Shown here: positions 53,805-64,000 of the stretch, piece after piece | Numbering within the stretch: the first letter of the stretch is position 1 | Layout of the letters: the number at the start of each line of letters is the position of its first letter | Origin: Paramacrobiotus metropolitanus | Lineage: Eukaryota; Tardigrada; Eutardigrada; Parachela; Macrobiotidae | DNA: 64,000 bases | Assembly: GCF_019649055.1 (NCBI RefSeq) | Contig: NW_026570222.1 | Coordinates: forward strand, 2,604,001 to 2,668,000 | Direction: 5' to 3' | Translations under genes and position numbers: made by a program | Notes under the pieces: model-generated | The model's database searches: none | What the model saw: the letters and a program-made list of their open reading frames with translations, nothing else | Told to the model about the DNA's origin: nothing

Positions 53805-56245
53805 TCACGCGGTCGCATTCAAGGACTCGGAAGACGACGCAATCTGATCAGTTAAATGTAGCTGATTAGCATATAAAACAAAGAATTTGTTAACCACTTC
53901 CGGGTGGTAGACATCTAGCAATCGTATGGGATACCTGGGCTCCTGCTTTTTCTCTTTGTAAATTTGGTATCCCATCAATCCCTGCATCTGGTCAGCCAGC
54001 CTAAACATCGCATACGGCATCTCTTCGCGAATTACTTCATCGTCTTTCTGCTCAACACGTTCGCTGGCATCAATCCACAACTGATTCTTGATGCCATCCA
54101 GATGGTCGATGGCCAGTGTATTCAGCTGGAAAGCATAGAAAAAGTACCGTCGCCCCCGGAAGGCGTACACACACTGAACAGATAAAGGCTGCGGCAGCTC
54201 CTTGACATTTTCCTGTCACAAAACGCAAAATTTAAGACACAAATACTAATGCACTCTTTTACAACTAAAGCACTGCAAATAATGCGGTAAGAAAAATCAA
54301 TCCGTTATCAAAGCACGAATATCGAATTCTGATGAGCGTATATTAACTATCAATCTGAAGCAACACTAGCTTCTTCACCGCAAACCACACTTCTGTGAAT
54401 AAATAAATAGATAATTTTGAGGAGACCTACTCCATAAAGTCGTTTAGCGTAGGCAGCCAATGTGGCATAGCAGTGTCCCAACGCTTTGGCATGCATCTGA
54501 GAATGAGTCCACGCGTCAACTTCAACCAGCGTTGTGTCATTATGCAGAACAAAGATGGTATGTGGCACGCCAAATGGGCAATCATCGGTAAACGCTGCAA
54601 ATTTAATACAAATTAAACTAATCGCTTGGCTAAAGGGCTTGACTAAATTCTCACAGTAGTGCCACGCATTGATTTGTTACGCTATAAACAAATTATCAGA
54701 GTATGGGACATATATTAACCGCAGCTGACTGTGTTTTACAGAAACTTGTATATCCACAGCTTAAAACTGGAAGACGTACGGTGTCTGTTTTCCCAGTCGT
54801 ACACATTCACTTCATCCAGAGATATGTTGAACTTGAGGGGGAAAATCGAAGGTAGAGCGATGTTGGAGGTTTTACCCACTTCTTCCGTTGTGGCGAATGG
54901 GTGCAGTGGTTTTTCCGAAGAGATCAACAAGTCATTATTGCAATCAAAAGCAATGCGATCCTCTCCTGCAACAATCGAATAATGCAAAATCAGTCAGAAG
55001 AATCTATACGCTTATGTACCTCGTGCCCATGTAACCTGCGACAGTGCATTCCTTATGACTTGTCGCCGTCGCAGATCGTGCTTTCCACCAAATGACATCT
55101 CTGTCAAGCGAAGCATATTGTTCGCTAGCAGTCGGCTGCAATGGAAATAAATCACGTAAGTGTCTCATAAAGCATTTAACTTTCACCAGAATCTGGCTCG
55201 ACGTCTACGGGTAGTGTAATTGTTACTTAATTCGCATTTCGCAAGTTTCATCCTGATATAAGGCTTTATACTTCAACACATACACGGGACACCAAAATAA
55301 ATAAATATCAAATCCCTGAACCACCACACTGCAGTGCAACCCGATGCCTCAGCCGAACTGCTCACCGCACAACACACTGGAATAAACTAAATGAATACCT
55401 GCACAGAGCGATACGTTTTGCATCTCGTACAAACCTAGCTTGTAAGTTGCTACTCTTAGCAGTAAGTTGATTATGCCTTGCAAACCAACCTGGATCGTTC
55501 CAGTGTAATCCCATAATAAATCGGGCGGAAAGGAGTATATACGAGAGCACGCGTAGGCAATCTATCAATACTGGGATCCCACCGCACAGACTGCATCACA
55601 TATCGCCTCATCCGCTCGTCTTCGTCGGGAAGATGATACGGACGCACCAAGGGTTCCAGCTGCTTCCATACTGACGGCACACCGCGCGTGACCACGGTTT
55701 TGGTGATAATCTGCATCTGCTCGATGCCTGCAATACGCATGCACAACGAAGCAAATTCAACATCGTGCTAAACGAATGCACCAAGGAAGCCTTATTAGCT
55801 TACTATACTTAAATTCACAAGAGACATCCGAATTAATAGCTCTAAGTCAGTCTCGCTCTAAGAACCTAAACATGAGTCAAAATGCAAATGCAAGTTTTTG
55901 CTATAGGGATTGCCTTTTTCGCCGGAAAAATTTACCTTCCAGAAGCTGATTGGACCCATCGTACAGGCGCACAGACTGGTCTTTCCAGCGCGGGTTCCTG
56001 GGTGTATTACCAGGCGGCCCGATGAAGATGGGATGGTCGGGCTCCCATTCGCAGTAGTCCTCCACGAACTTCTCGTGCTGCTTCTGTTCTGCAGCGGCGT
56101 TTATCAACGGTATACCTTGTTCGACGTAGGCTCGAGGGATTTCAGGTGGTGGCAGTTCTTGTTTCTGACCATAGCGAAACCAGTTACGTTTGAAATGATA
56201 TCTAGGTCGGACAGACTCCAGCAGAATTCGCGTAAGCTGCGGCAT
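53805..56245 (-). CDS. MRPL37: mitochondrial large ribosomal subunit protein mL37
   Basis: Metazoan mitoribosome-specific protein of the mL37/mS30 group. Six exons: 56245-55936, 55727-55490, 55135-55020, 54965-54780, 54594-54431, 54212-53805; 473 residues (human 423). The N terminus is basic, as expected for import (LTRILLESVRPRYHFKRNWF). Matches along the family: EQMQIITKTVVTRGVPSVW, GEDRIAFDCNNDLLI, NISLDEVNVYDWEN, PFGVPHTIFVLHND, ALGHCYATLAAYAKRLYG, and the diagnostic FFYAFQLNTLAIDHLDGIKN. The acceptor at 55728-55729 was chosen because it alone keeps phase; an open frame upstream of it is intronic. No break seen. Confidence 0.93.
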
Positions 56246-57215
56246 ACTGCTTCAGTGCTCATACACAAAATAACAAATTCAAACTAAGACTACTGCGACT
56301 TGCATTGCTAGAAACCTCGCAGCTAAAAAACAATAGCAAACCATATAAAAATCAAAAATATTAATTATAATACAAAGCCGAAAGCCCTGAATCTTTCGAA
56401 AGCAGACCATTACCAAATACCAACGCATGTTACATGGGTTCGGATGAATGCCACCCGTAGACGGCTAACTGAAAAAGTATGTAGATATTTTTTCCTCTTT
56501 TTTCCATTTATTTCTCGCTTCCGAAGATGCTTAGCGCACTAGTCCCTTAGTCCGGTTACGGTACGATAGAGAAAGTACGAGTATGTAGTCGTAGAATCCA
56601 CTGTACAGTAATATAGTTATTGTGAAATTTTTCTGTGAACTTGACAAAACTTTGTACTGGAGTGTAAAGATAAAAAATATCATTCGAAATTGTAAAGTTG
56701 TAAACCCAAACAGGTAAACTGTTATAATTACGTACTATGATTACTTCTTTACGTACAATACTTTAAACCTTTTGCATACACTTCACAAGAAAAAGCTTTA
56801 TTCAAACAGTCTTATTTTTATTGACTACATAGTTCAAAAAGTATTGTACTTATGGTTGATGACTTATCATCGTCTTGTGCTCCACTGCAGCAGCCACATC
56901 ATTGGTTATTTTCGTTTCGTTCATCTGCAGACGGTAATTCGGTGTTGTTGTTGTTGGTGTTGACTTGTTACTGCCAAATGGGCCGGAAAGCAGTTACCGG
57001 CACCGATTCTCTTCTCTGTGCTACTACCGTACGGTGGTCCGTATCGGTCAACCACTACCCATTGGCCAACATCTTTGGTACACGTGTGTAAACAATGAAG
57101 GAATGTTTTCTAATCCTTAATGAATGTTGTTTCTTTCCCTCTTCCATAGTATGATCTGTGCACTCGCTTTGCAGTATTAAATATTCGATCTGAGTACCAG
57201 TTATAAGTCCTGCAG

Positions 57216-57541
57216 ATGGCTTCCAATCCAATGAATCCATCCACAACCCAAAAATTACGAAAATCGAAAATGCATCAAATACGTGGTGCGAATGGGTGAG
57301 TAGCCAGATACGCCCGGCCATGGGCGGACACTGGGCATATACGGACAATGGGCATATACGGACACTGGGCATATACCAAACACAACACAGCGAGGCCTAC
57401 GACGGCTGTAGTAAAAATTTGTGTGTCAAAAACCTTTTTATATACAATCATATTATGTATTTCTGCCTTGTTTGCAGATCAGTTAGCGTGCCCGACCGAA
57501 AGTTGTTGATTGTTAGGCTAAATTTACAGCTTTCTACATAG
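57216..57541 (+). CDS. possible small two-exon protein
   Basis: ATG at 57216 follows an acceptor-like TGCAG. The frame gives MASNPMNPSTTQKLRKSKM and runs to a strong donor (GG|GTGAGT) at 57295. An acceptor at 57478 continues in phase with GSVSVPDRKLLIVRLNLQ, ending at TAG 57541, about 47 residues. Basic and short, not recognised. It could instead be internal exons of a longer gene or chance. The intron contains the 17-base tandem repeat. Confidence 0.3.
57327..57377. repeat. tandem repeat, three 17-base units
   Basis: Three consecutive copies of GACACTGGGCATATACG at 57327-57343, 57344-57360 and 57361-57377. The second differs by one base in its fifth position and the third by its last base. 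Confidence 0.9.
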
Positions 57542-57684
57542 CACTAACCTCGTACTGACTACAGTCTGCCGACAGTATAATATCGCGGCGCCAGGACTTA
57601 CTATCCATAAGATCCTGCAGCTGCACGTGTTTAATTTTTATTTTCTAGTTTTATCTTCGGATTGGGGCATGAACACATTTTGAA

Positions 57685-59155
57685 ATGAATTTTAATGTGG
57701 CAAAGTTGGACATGACGTCTCAGACACAGGGAGTAAAGGTTTCTCAGTATTCAGCAAGCTACGCCGTACGCCAAGATGTGCCTACAGCGATGACCTCTCA
57801 CAGAATCAGAGAAGAAACCGACGCTGCCATTAAATATGATCGCAGTTGGTCGCACCAGTACCTTGTAGCTCGTTCGACAGAAGTTTTACCATCAACTACT
57901 GCCAAGTACGTATTCTAAATTTTTGAAAATCTCCTCCGGAATTCGGTGTTTGGATGGCAAACGATAATATGGTTAATGGGATCGTTGTTTTACAGAGTTC
58001 CAAAAACTGAATCGGTTTCGATCACATACACCGATCCCCTTCACAACAGTTTTTTGTTAGCCGGAGTTCCGATGCCGAAGGCCGACTCCGTACGTGTTTT
58101 GTCAAAGCAAGCATCCGAAAGCGCTTTACTGGACGCCGGTAAAATTGTGTACCGCATAATAGTTCTGGTGGATTTTTGGTTGCGTAATATAATAAACCAA
58201 GTTGTATATCATGAAAAATTAATTTATTTTGCCAGCTGTTAATGATGTGCGAAAACTTGCTTGTAAACAATTTTTTATGATGACGACACTGGGCCCTAAA
58301 TATAAAGGCTACAAAAATGCGAAGAGATTGTGACGCAAATGTTTGTGATACGGACCGCAACCAAAGTACCTTGCCGCAATAGAGCATTTCGGAGCAATTA
58401 ATACCTCGTTCTCAAAATTAATTAGATATTAGTTGCAGGAAAATTGCTTAAAACCGTGCACAATGCATTTTTAGGCTTGAGAGACAAAAGTGTACAAGAG
58501 TTTACAAATTTAGCTCAAAGAAAAGAACGAACTGCATTCTCCAAAGTGCAACTGAATCAACTTGAACAGGAATTTCGGTGTCAAAATTACCTGACTCGGT
58601 TGCGACGATACGAAATTGCGACAACGCTCGCCCTTTCTGAGCGACAGGTAAGTAACTAAATTAGTTTACTGTATTGAAGTAAAACGTACTATCTGTACAG
58701 TGTACATGGTAATAGTTACTCCAGATTCCAGAGGGCAAAGAAAACATTTTGTCGAATGTGCGAGGGTACAAAAACCTATGTAATTTTCTGTGTAAGTGTA
58801 TACAGGGCGCAAAGTACAACACGCGATAAATTATTCATACAGTTAACAGCATATACAAGTTATGGTACAGCTGTACAAAATCCTTAATTTTTACTGTACA
58901 AAATCCTCAATTTTTATTGTACAAAAAATGTCTTCTATATGCTGATGGTATAGAAGTGTAATCACCGTGGCTTGTATAAACTCTGTGACACGTGAGACCG
59001 GCAAGATGCATCCGATTGCAATACATACGCAAAAAGGTTACTGCTATAGAATTCTATTCGTTTTGCAGGTTAAAGTCTGGTTTCAGAATCGCCGAATGAA
59101 GTTAAAGCGTACCGTCATATCTGGATCGATATTCCCGTGTCGGGTTAAACAGTAA
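57685..59155 (+). CDS. MEOX: Mox/Meox-type (buttonless-like) homeobox transcription factor
   Basis: Four exons, 57685-57905, 57996-58138, 58439-58647, 59069-59155, with phases closing to 219 residues. The homeodomain is split by the last intron: [19 protein letters not shown], then [19 protein letters not shown], and [21 protein letters not shown] and [12 protein letters not shown] together are the Mox/Meox signature within the ANTP class. The family usually ends helix 3 with MKWKRV; here it is MKLKRT. The N-terminal half (Ser/Thr/Gln-rich) shows no other domain and the protein stops about 15 residues after the homeodomain, shorter than vertebrate MEOX. DNA-binding nuclear regulator, in mesoderm elsewhere; the role here is inferred. 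The start ATG is the first in frame, not proven. Confidence 0.88.
58872..58926. repeat. tandem repeat, 23-base period, about 2.4 copies
   Basis: Located in the last intron of the homeobox gene. Units begin TGTACAAAATCCT at 58872 and 58895, with a partial copy at 58918. Two mismatches between the full units. Confidence 0.8.
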
Positions 59156-59771
59156 CGGTTTTACATCGGTACAGCTCAGAATTAAACAGGCAGTTGTTAT
59201 TGCTGACACAGCACTATGTAGTGTGTAGCTGCGTATACCAAAATAGAAGGAAGAATGAACAGAAACAAATAATGAACATTACAGAAGTAATGTTACATTA
59301 CAAAAGTAACATTAAATCAGTTTTTGTGAATTCTTAAGGCACGGTGCTGGTTGACAAGCAACATTTCATAATAGCAGTGAACGTTAACTTATTTAAATTT
59401 CTTCGTTGTAATATGAAGTAAATGGCAACTGCCAAATGTACGTAGGTGGGTTATAATGTTGTTGCAGTTCCAACCTTGTGATTGCGGTCTTGTTCCACGT
59501 TTAAAGTTTAAACTGTTTTTTTTATAAGCAACTCTGTACTTCTGTGTATATCATATTGCAAAAATATACAAATATGTTCGTACCATACGTTATCATAATC
59601 ACAAAACTATCTTTGCCGGTTCATTTAATCATATCGGCAATGAGTTTTTCTATAAAACATTATTTCTTCCAGTTAATCCAGTATTATAAATTACAAAAAA
59701 AAATAAAATAAATTACTTACATCCTTGCTACATGGTTACAGTATTGATATGACCGCAGCCGACATTTAGCA

Positions 59772-59807
59772 CTGTATTGCACCTTATTGCTGTATTGCAC
59801 CTTATGG
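59772..59807. repeat. direct repeat, two 18-base units
   Basis: CTGTATTGCACCTTATTG is followed immediately by a copy differing in one base. Intergenic, no function apparent. Confidence 0.75.
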
Positions 59808-60255
59808 CTAGGTATACTGTTATTAATTTTAGTTTTGATGTTTTACACTAGACATATGCAAATTCAGAAAGGACTTCTCGGTACTTACTATCAGAAGAAA
59901 AAATATAAATTCCAGAAAGTTTAACATTAGTACAGATTGTTATCATGCATTCACTAACGCTCACAACCCACGTACATTAGCGCAATAGAACGATATAATT
60001 TGGTGCGCTCTTCCGGAACCTGCATCCTGTAGATTACCGGGATCAGCTCATGACCAGCAATCAGTCATCATTCAAGCGATGGGCAATGTTGTCTGAATCT
60101 CAACGTACAGCGGAAAAAAGAAATATTTCTGTGTCATTTCTACATCTTCTTTCATTACGTTTGTGTTAACATTGTGCATATGAAGGCACACGGATTGTAC
60201 TGCCGGTATTCAAGTATGTATACATCTCACTGTCCGATAGGAATAAAACAGTAGA

Positions 60256-60317
60256 ACCACGGTATAAAAGAGATAAAGAGATAAAATAAAAGAGATTTAT
60301 CTCTTTTATACCGTGGT
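60256..60317. repeat. perfect inverted repeat, 22-base arms
   Basis: Arms 60256-60277 and 60296-60317 (starting ACCACGGTATAAAAGAG) are exact reverse complements, with an 18-base purine-rich loop made of GAGATAAA-like repeats. Possibly a MITE remnant or a cruciform; no transposase or clear target duplication seen. Confidence 0.85.
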
Positions 60318-62248
60318 AGAACTATAAGACTATTGTACAATCAAGCAGCTGTTCAAGTCCCAACAATTAACCTACCAAACGGAAGATAGCAATTTTGGTT
60401 ATTTTTCAATTTTGAAATTTTTGAAATTATTTTGAAGTAGTGTCACCGCGCCTGCGCCATTTTTGTTATCTGGCTGATTCTGGTTGCCTATATATTGTCC
60501 ATTAAAAACACCGGTACCGATTAACCTTAAAATATATGAATTCATCTTCTTACATGTCCTTAACTGTGCACACGTGTTCTATCAGATTAAACTGATAACG
60601 AAGAATATGCATACTTCTATATATAGCTTTCACGCCACTGTTTTCTATTTTACTGAAAAGGTCACTCCATGCCGGCCATCATCTCACATTTACAGTTCTA
60701 TGTGTAGTCCTGAATACGAGTAGGATGAATGATGTGGTATACAAATGCCTGAATGCGCTGTAAGACAGTCACAGAGAACTTGCTACAGTCAAATATTTAT
60801 GAACTAGCATATTTTGTCTTACATGCGTGCTACAGTTATTTACTTTCAGAACTGTAAATTCTTTCAACAAAAAGTTTGATTCATATATTTCAAAAATGGT
60901 AATGGGAGCCACAGTGCAGGGGTATGGTAATGGTAATGAGAGTTAAAGGCTGCGCAGAGCTATATATAAGCCGTAGAAATCGGTATTTACATGATAAAAT
61001 TTAATTCACATTAACTAGGGGCGCTTTCTGCTGGTTGCAGAGAGTTATTAAAAACTGGTCCTAATTACACGGTATCGTAATTGCTTGATTAACACTTACA
61101 ACATTTGTTGACATCGTTCCCCACAAATGTAACCTGATCCGTTATCTCGGCATGCGGTACGGCACACGGGAGCGCTTATCGACTGCAAAATCAACTGCTG
61201 TCCAACCATTGCGCCGATACGATCAATCTACTTGGTCATGGAGTGTGGATATAGCCGTGTGTAGCTATAGCGGTACATTACGATTATGACGCCGTCCTGC
61301 TGTAAAAAGAAATCGACATTTCAACTTGGGAATTTCAATGTAAACGTTTCTTGTTGTCATCAGGACTCCATGTGTAATGCTGGATGAACATACTCAATTT
61401 TTCTTTCTTTCTGCCGGCTCAACGTCTTGCGCAGATTATTGTTGCTACCGACCCGTTGAGTGCTGCGTGAAAACCTCCATTTCGTATTGTATTTGTGATT
61501 TTGGATTCACCTGACGCTCAGCCAGCGCACAACTACTGATTTTAAACTGACTTGTGAGCATGAACAAAATATTACCACGCAGAGCGAATTTTAGAACTGG
61601 CATCGCTTGAGCTTCCGCATACTGTATTGAATCATTATTTCTGGGATGCTGGAAACGATCTGCAACATATTCTTTACAGAAGGTACGCATCTTTGCCTTA
61701 ATTAATCAGACATTCTGATCGAAAACAGTACTGTTAAGCGTTAAGCTAAAATTTATTAGTATTGATCTTGCTAACGATGACCGCATAAATACGTAACAAA
61801 ATTTCAATCTGAAGAAGATATTCTGACGGATGTGCTCTTGCCAAGAAAGCAAATTATTTTTTTGCGCGATAAAATTAATATGCATAATCCGAATGACAGT
61901 TAGTGTCGACCAGATCGACTGATAATTATAATGATCGATAGTATACACGTGCATAATGTGGTACGAGATAATAATGTGCACTTTTGATTGGGTTAGTGTA
62001 TAGTGCGCGCAGCAAGGTGGTTATGTGCAGGAAACTAAAAAAATTTAAAAAATTGTGAAATATAAGGAAGTACTTACTGTTAAAGCTGATGACAATGTGA
62101 CTGCTTGATATCACTGAAATAAACATTTATGTACATAATGTAACTTTTGCGTTGTTTTTGCAGAACATTAGGAGTGCTGAAATATATTGAAGGCCTACGA
62201 TCATTTTATTCGCACAACGTTCCCTTTCTGACCATCGTCCAGCGAAGA

Positions 62249-63441
62249 ATGGACAACGGTGACATTGCGGCGAAATGTCCGCTCGTGCCCAGTGCCAGTT
62301 ATCCGGCGACGTATCCGGCGGCAGCCACCGCCGGGCGCCGTGGCTCCGATGCGGCGGCCATTCGCGAGTTTCGGACATCGCGTGCCAACTCCTATTCGCG
62401 CTCCCGCTCGCATACCGCCTCAATTGATGAGACGGTTGCCGCGGTGTCCAATTTGGCGGCTTATGAGGAAGACGTGGAAGTGCAGCTTCCGGTGGGCACA
62501 TCGCCGCGCGAATCTCTGCTGCCGCAGTTGAAAGATAATTACAGGTCTATACTCAAGTATTTGGGCGAGGATCCCGACCGGCATGGACTGATTAATACGC
62601 CCGAACGAGCAGCAAAGGCCATGATGTTTTTCACGAAGGGATACGACGAGACCATTCAAGGTTGGCCAATTAAATTTGTATATATCAGCAAACGGGTTGA
62701 TCAGTTAATTTTAAGTTTATGAGACTGTAGCATTATGCAGTTACTCCATTAATCCAAGCCGCAGAACTTACTTTCCACATTGCGATCTAGCAATGTTACA
62801 GTGGCATTGTTATATGTATTAGTAAAATTAATTTCCGGCATGTACGAAAATCTTGCTCACATATTGTTCCATAGCTATGTACAGTAACAAAGCCGTATTA
62901 GTACAGAAGTTTGAACTTATACTTGTAATTCTATGACAAATTACAGTAATAATATTTACGTACCTCAGTTGTACGTATGGAAGAAATTACGCGTATCTGT
63001 ATATTCTTGTGTTTACATTTGTCATGTTTTCCAGGAATTTTGAATGATGCAATTTTTGATGAAAATCACGATCAGATGGTGATAGTAAAGGATATCGAAA
63101 TGTTTTCCATGTGTGAACACCATTTAGTTCCATTTATTGGGAAAGTATCTGTTGGATATCTGCCGAATTCGCGTGTGCTCGGCCTTAGCAAAATTGCGAG
63201 AATCGTGGAAATATACAGTCGACGGTTGCAAGGTAGGCGCTTGTGTCTTTGCGCCTTGCGGTTAATGCTGATGTGTTTCCAGGCTCTTTTATTTGTTGTG
63301 ATGAGAACACTTATCGTAATGAAATAGTTATGGGTGCTTCCTGTTTTTGAATGCAGTACAGGAACGGCTGACAAAGCAAATTGCCATTGCGATTACGGAA
63401 GCTGTCCAACCGGCGGGAGTCGCCATCGTTATAGAAGCGAC
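62249..63441 (+). CDS. GCH1: GTP cyclohydrolase I, 3' end outside window
   Basis: First and rate-limiting enzyme of tetrahydrobiopterin synthesis, converting GTP to 7,8-dihydroneopterin triphosphate. Exons 62249-62660, 63035-63232, 63357-63441 join in phase. The N-terminal about 95 residues are Ala/Ser/Arg-rich ([30 protein letters not shown]) and may be regulatory, as in other animals. The catalytic core follows: [52 protein letters not shown], the zinc-site motif [12 protein letters not shown] (Cys and His ligands), [38 protein letters not shown] and VIEAT. The exon with the second zinc cysteine (usual HMCMVMRG) lies beyond the window. Start chosen at ATG 62249; the open frame extends upstream to an acceptor, so an alternative upstream start exon is possible. 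Confidence 0.95.
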
Positions 63442-64000
63442 GTGAGTAAACAAAGTTCACTTTTAAAGTTAAACCTTGAAGTACACTGGCACATTCAATC
63501 GATACAATTATCGTGAGGTATACTAACTGCTACTTATAATTTACCACTAACTGCTAAAAATAACTTTGTAGATTTTGAATGAAAAGTGTAATACATATTT
63601 CGTGCGGCAATACTTACTTCAGTCCACCTCGGCACTGCATTTTTTCCTCATCATTCGGAATTTTTTGATAAAATCTGAATGGCACCGTTGTTTTTAAAAA
63701 TAGTATGATGAAATTTGTTTCACTATTGCGGTATGCAAGAATGGCAAACCGAAACTCGAATTTGTAATGTAGAGCAAAAATTACCCTTTGGAAGGAAGAA
63801 TGTTTTTAGGCTCACGCATATGATTTGAGGTCCATGTAAAATATTAGAAAAACCAATAAAACCGGACTGAAATTGTGCAGCATAACTGATAGGCTTACCG
63901 CATGAAATCTGTTAGCGATAACATCTTTGTCGCGTTACCGAAAACTCTACACCTGCTGTTCTTAGTCACCATCAATTCGTTATTTCTATATACATGTGCA
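63442..64000 (+). other. GCH1 intron running to the window end
   Basis: Begins with donor GTGAGT after codon ACC/T. No exon matching the GCH1 C terminus is seen in the remaining 559 bases. Confidence 0.6.

Larger units (their letters stand above)
59156..62248. other. 3.1-kb intergenic region with repeats and a hairpin
   Basis: Between the homeobox stop and the GCH1 start codon. It contains an 18-base direct repeat at 59772-59807, a perfect hairpin at 60256-60317 and AT-rich low-complexity runs. A splice acceptor at about 62160-62161 just before the GCH1 frame suggests that a 5' exon of GCH1 also lies here. No convincing coding exon was found. Confidence 0.5.

Noticed and set aside
55728-55746. 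Upstream extension of mL37 exon 2 (MCMRIAG)
   Set aside because: This frame is the end of the intron; the acceptor at 55728-55729 is the only one that keeps phase with exon 1.

Overview
This window is nuclear DNA from an invertebrate animal. Nearly every gene is split by short GT-AG introns (about 50 to 500 bases), exon phases chain consistently, and the conserved set is bilaterian: beta-catenin, a clip-domain protease homologue, SEC23, URM1, HIKESHI, mitochondrial ribosomal protein mL37, a Mox-type homeobox gene and GTP cyclohydrolase I. The clip domain favours an ecdysozoan such as a tardigrade or arthropod relative. That is inference; no rRNA or mitochondrial marker is present. There is no operon logic, CRISPR array or prokaryotic signal.

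Layout. 315-3211 (+): 3' two thirds of armadillo/beta-catenin. 6502-9137 (+): clip-domain serine protease homologue without the catalytic serine. 9774-12171 (-): SLC22-like transporter. 12890-15678 (-): alanine aminotransferase. 16463-17759 (-): orphan secreted repeat protein. 19187-23178 (-): SEC23, divergent from URM1 (23787-24889, +). 25150-27842 (-): three probable secreted proteins of unknown family. 27982-33055 and 33885-37692 (-): two tandem SLC5 sodium symporter paralogues, one with a 1.1-kb TIR transposon in an intron. 39243-41156 (-): orphan membrane protein. 43209-44322 (+): HIKESHI. 44697-48239 (-): pancreatic-type lipase with PLAT domain. 49437-52337 (+): GDPD1/GDE4-type phosphodiesterase. 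52702-53557 (+): coiled-coil protein. 53805-56245 (-): mL37. 57685-59155 (+): Mox/Meox homeobox. 62249-63441 (+): GTP cyclohydrolase I, cut by the window end. The gene-poor stretches (3.2-6.5 kb, 37.7-39.2 kb, 41.2-43.2 kb, 59.2-62.2 kb) hold short repeats and hairpins.

The genes do not form one pathway; this is an ordinary mixed animal locus. The most useful observations are: three exons whose frame closes only if one base is added, two of them at short homopolymer runs (probable assembly errors rather than dead genes); an inactivated protease homologue; a tandem SLC5 pair with the same 14-exon plan including a 17-base micro-exon; a pogo-like element inside one of them; and several orphan secreted or membrane proteins. 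I did not find a clearly novel multi-gene system. All exon boundaries were read by eye from splice sites, phase and family knowledge.
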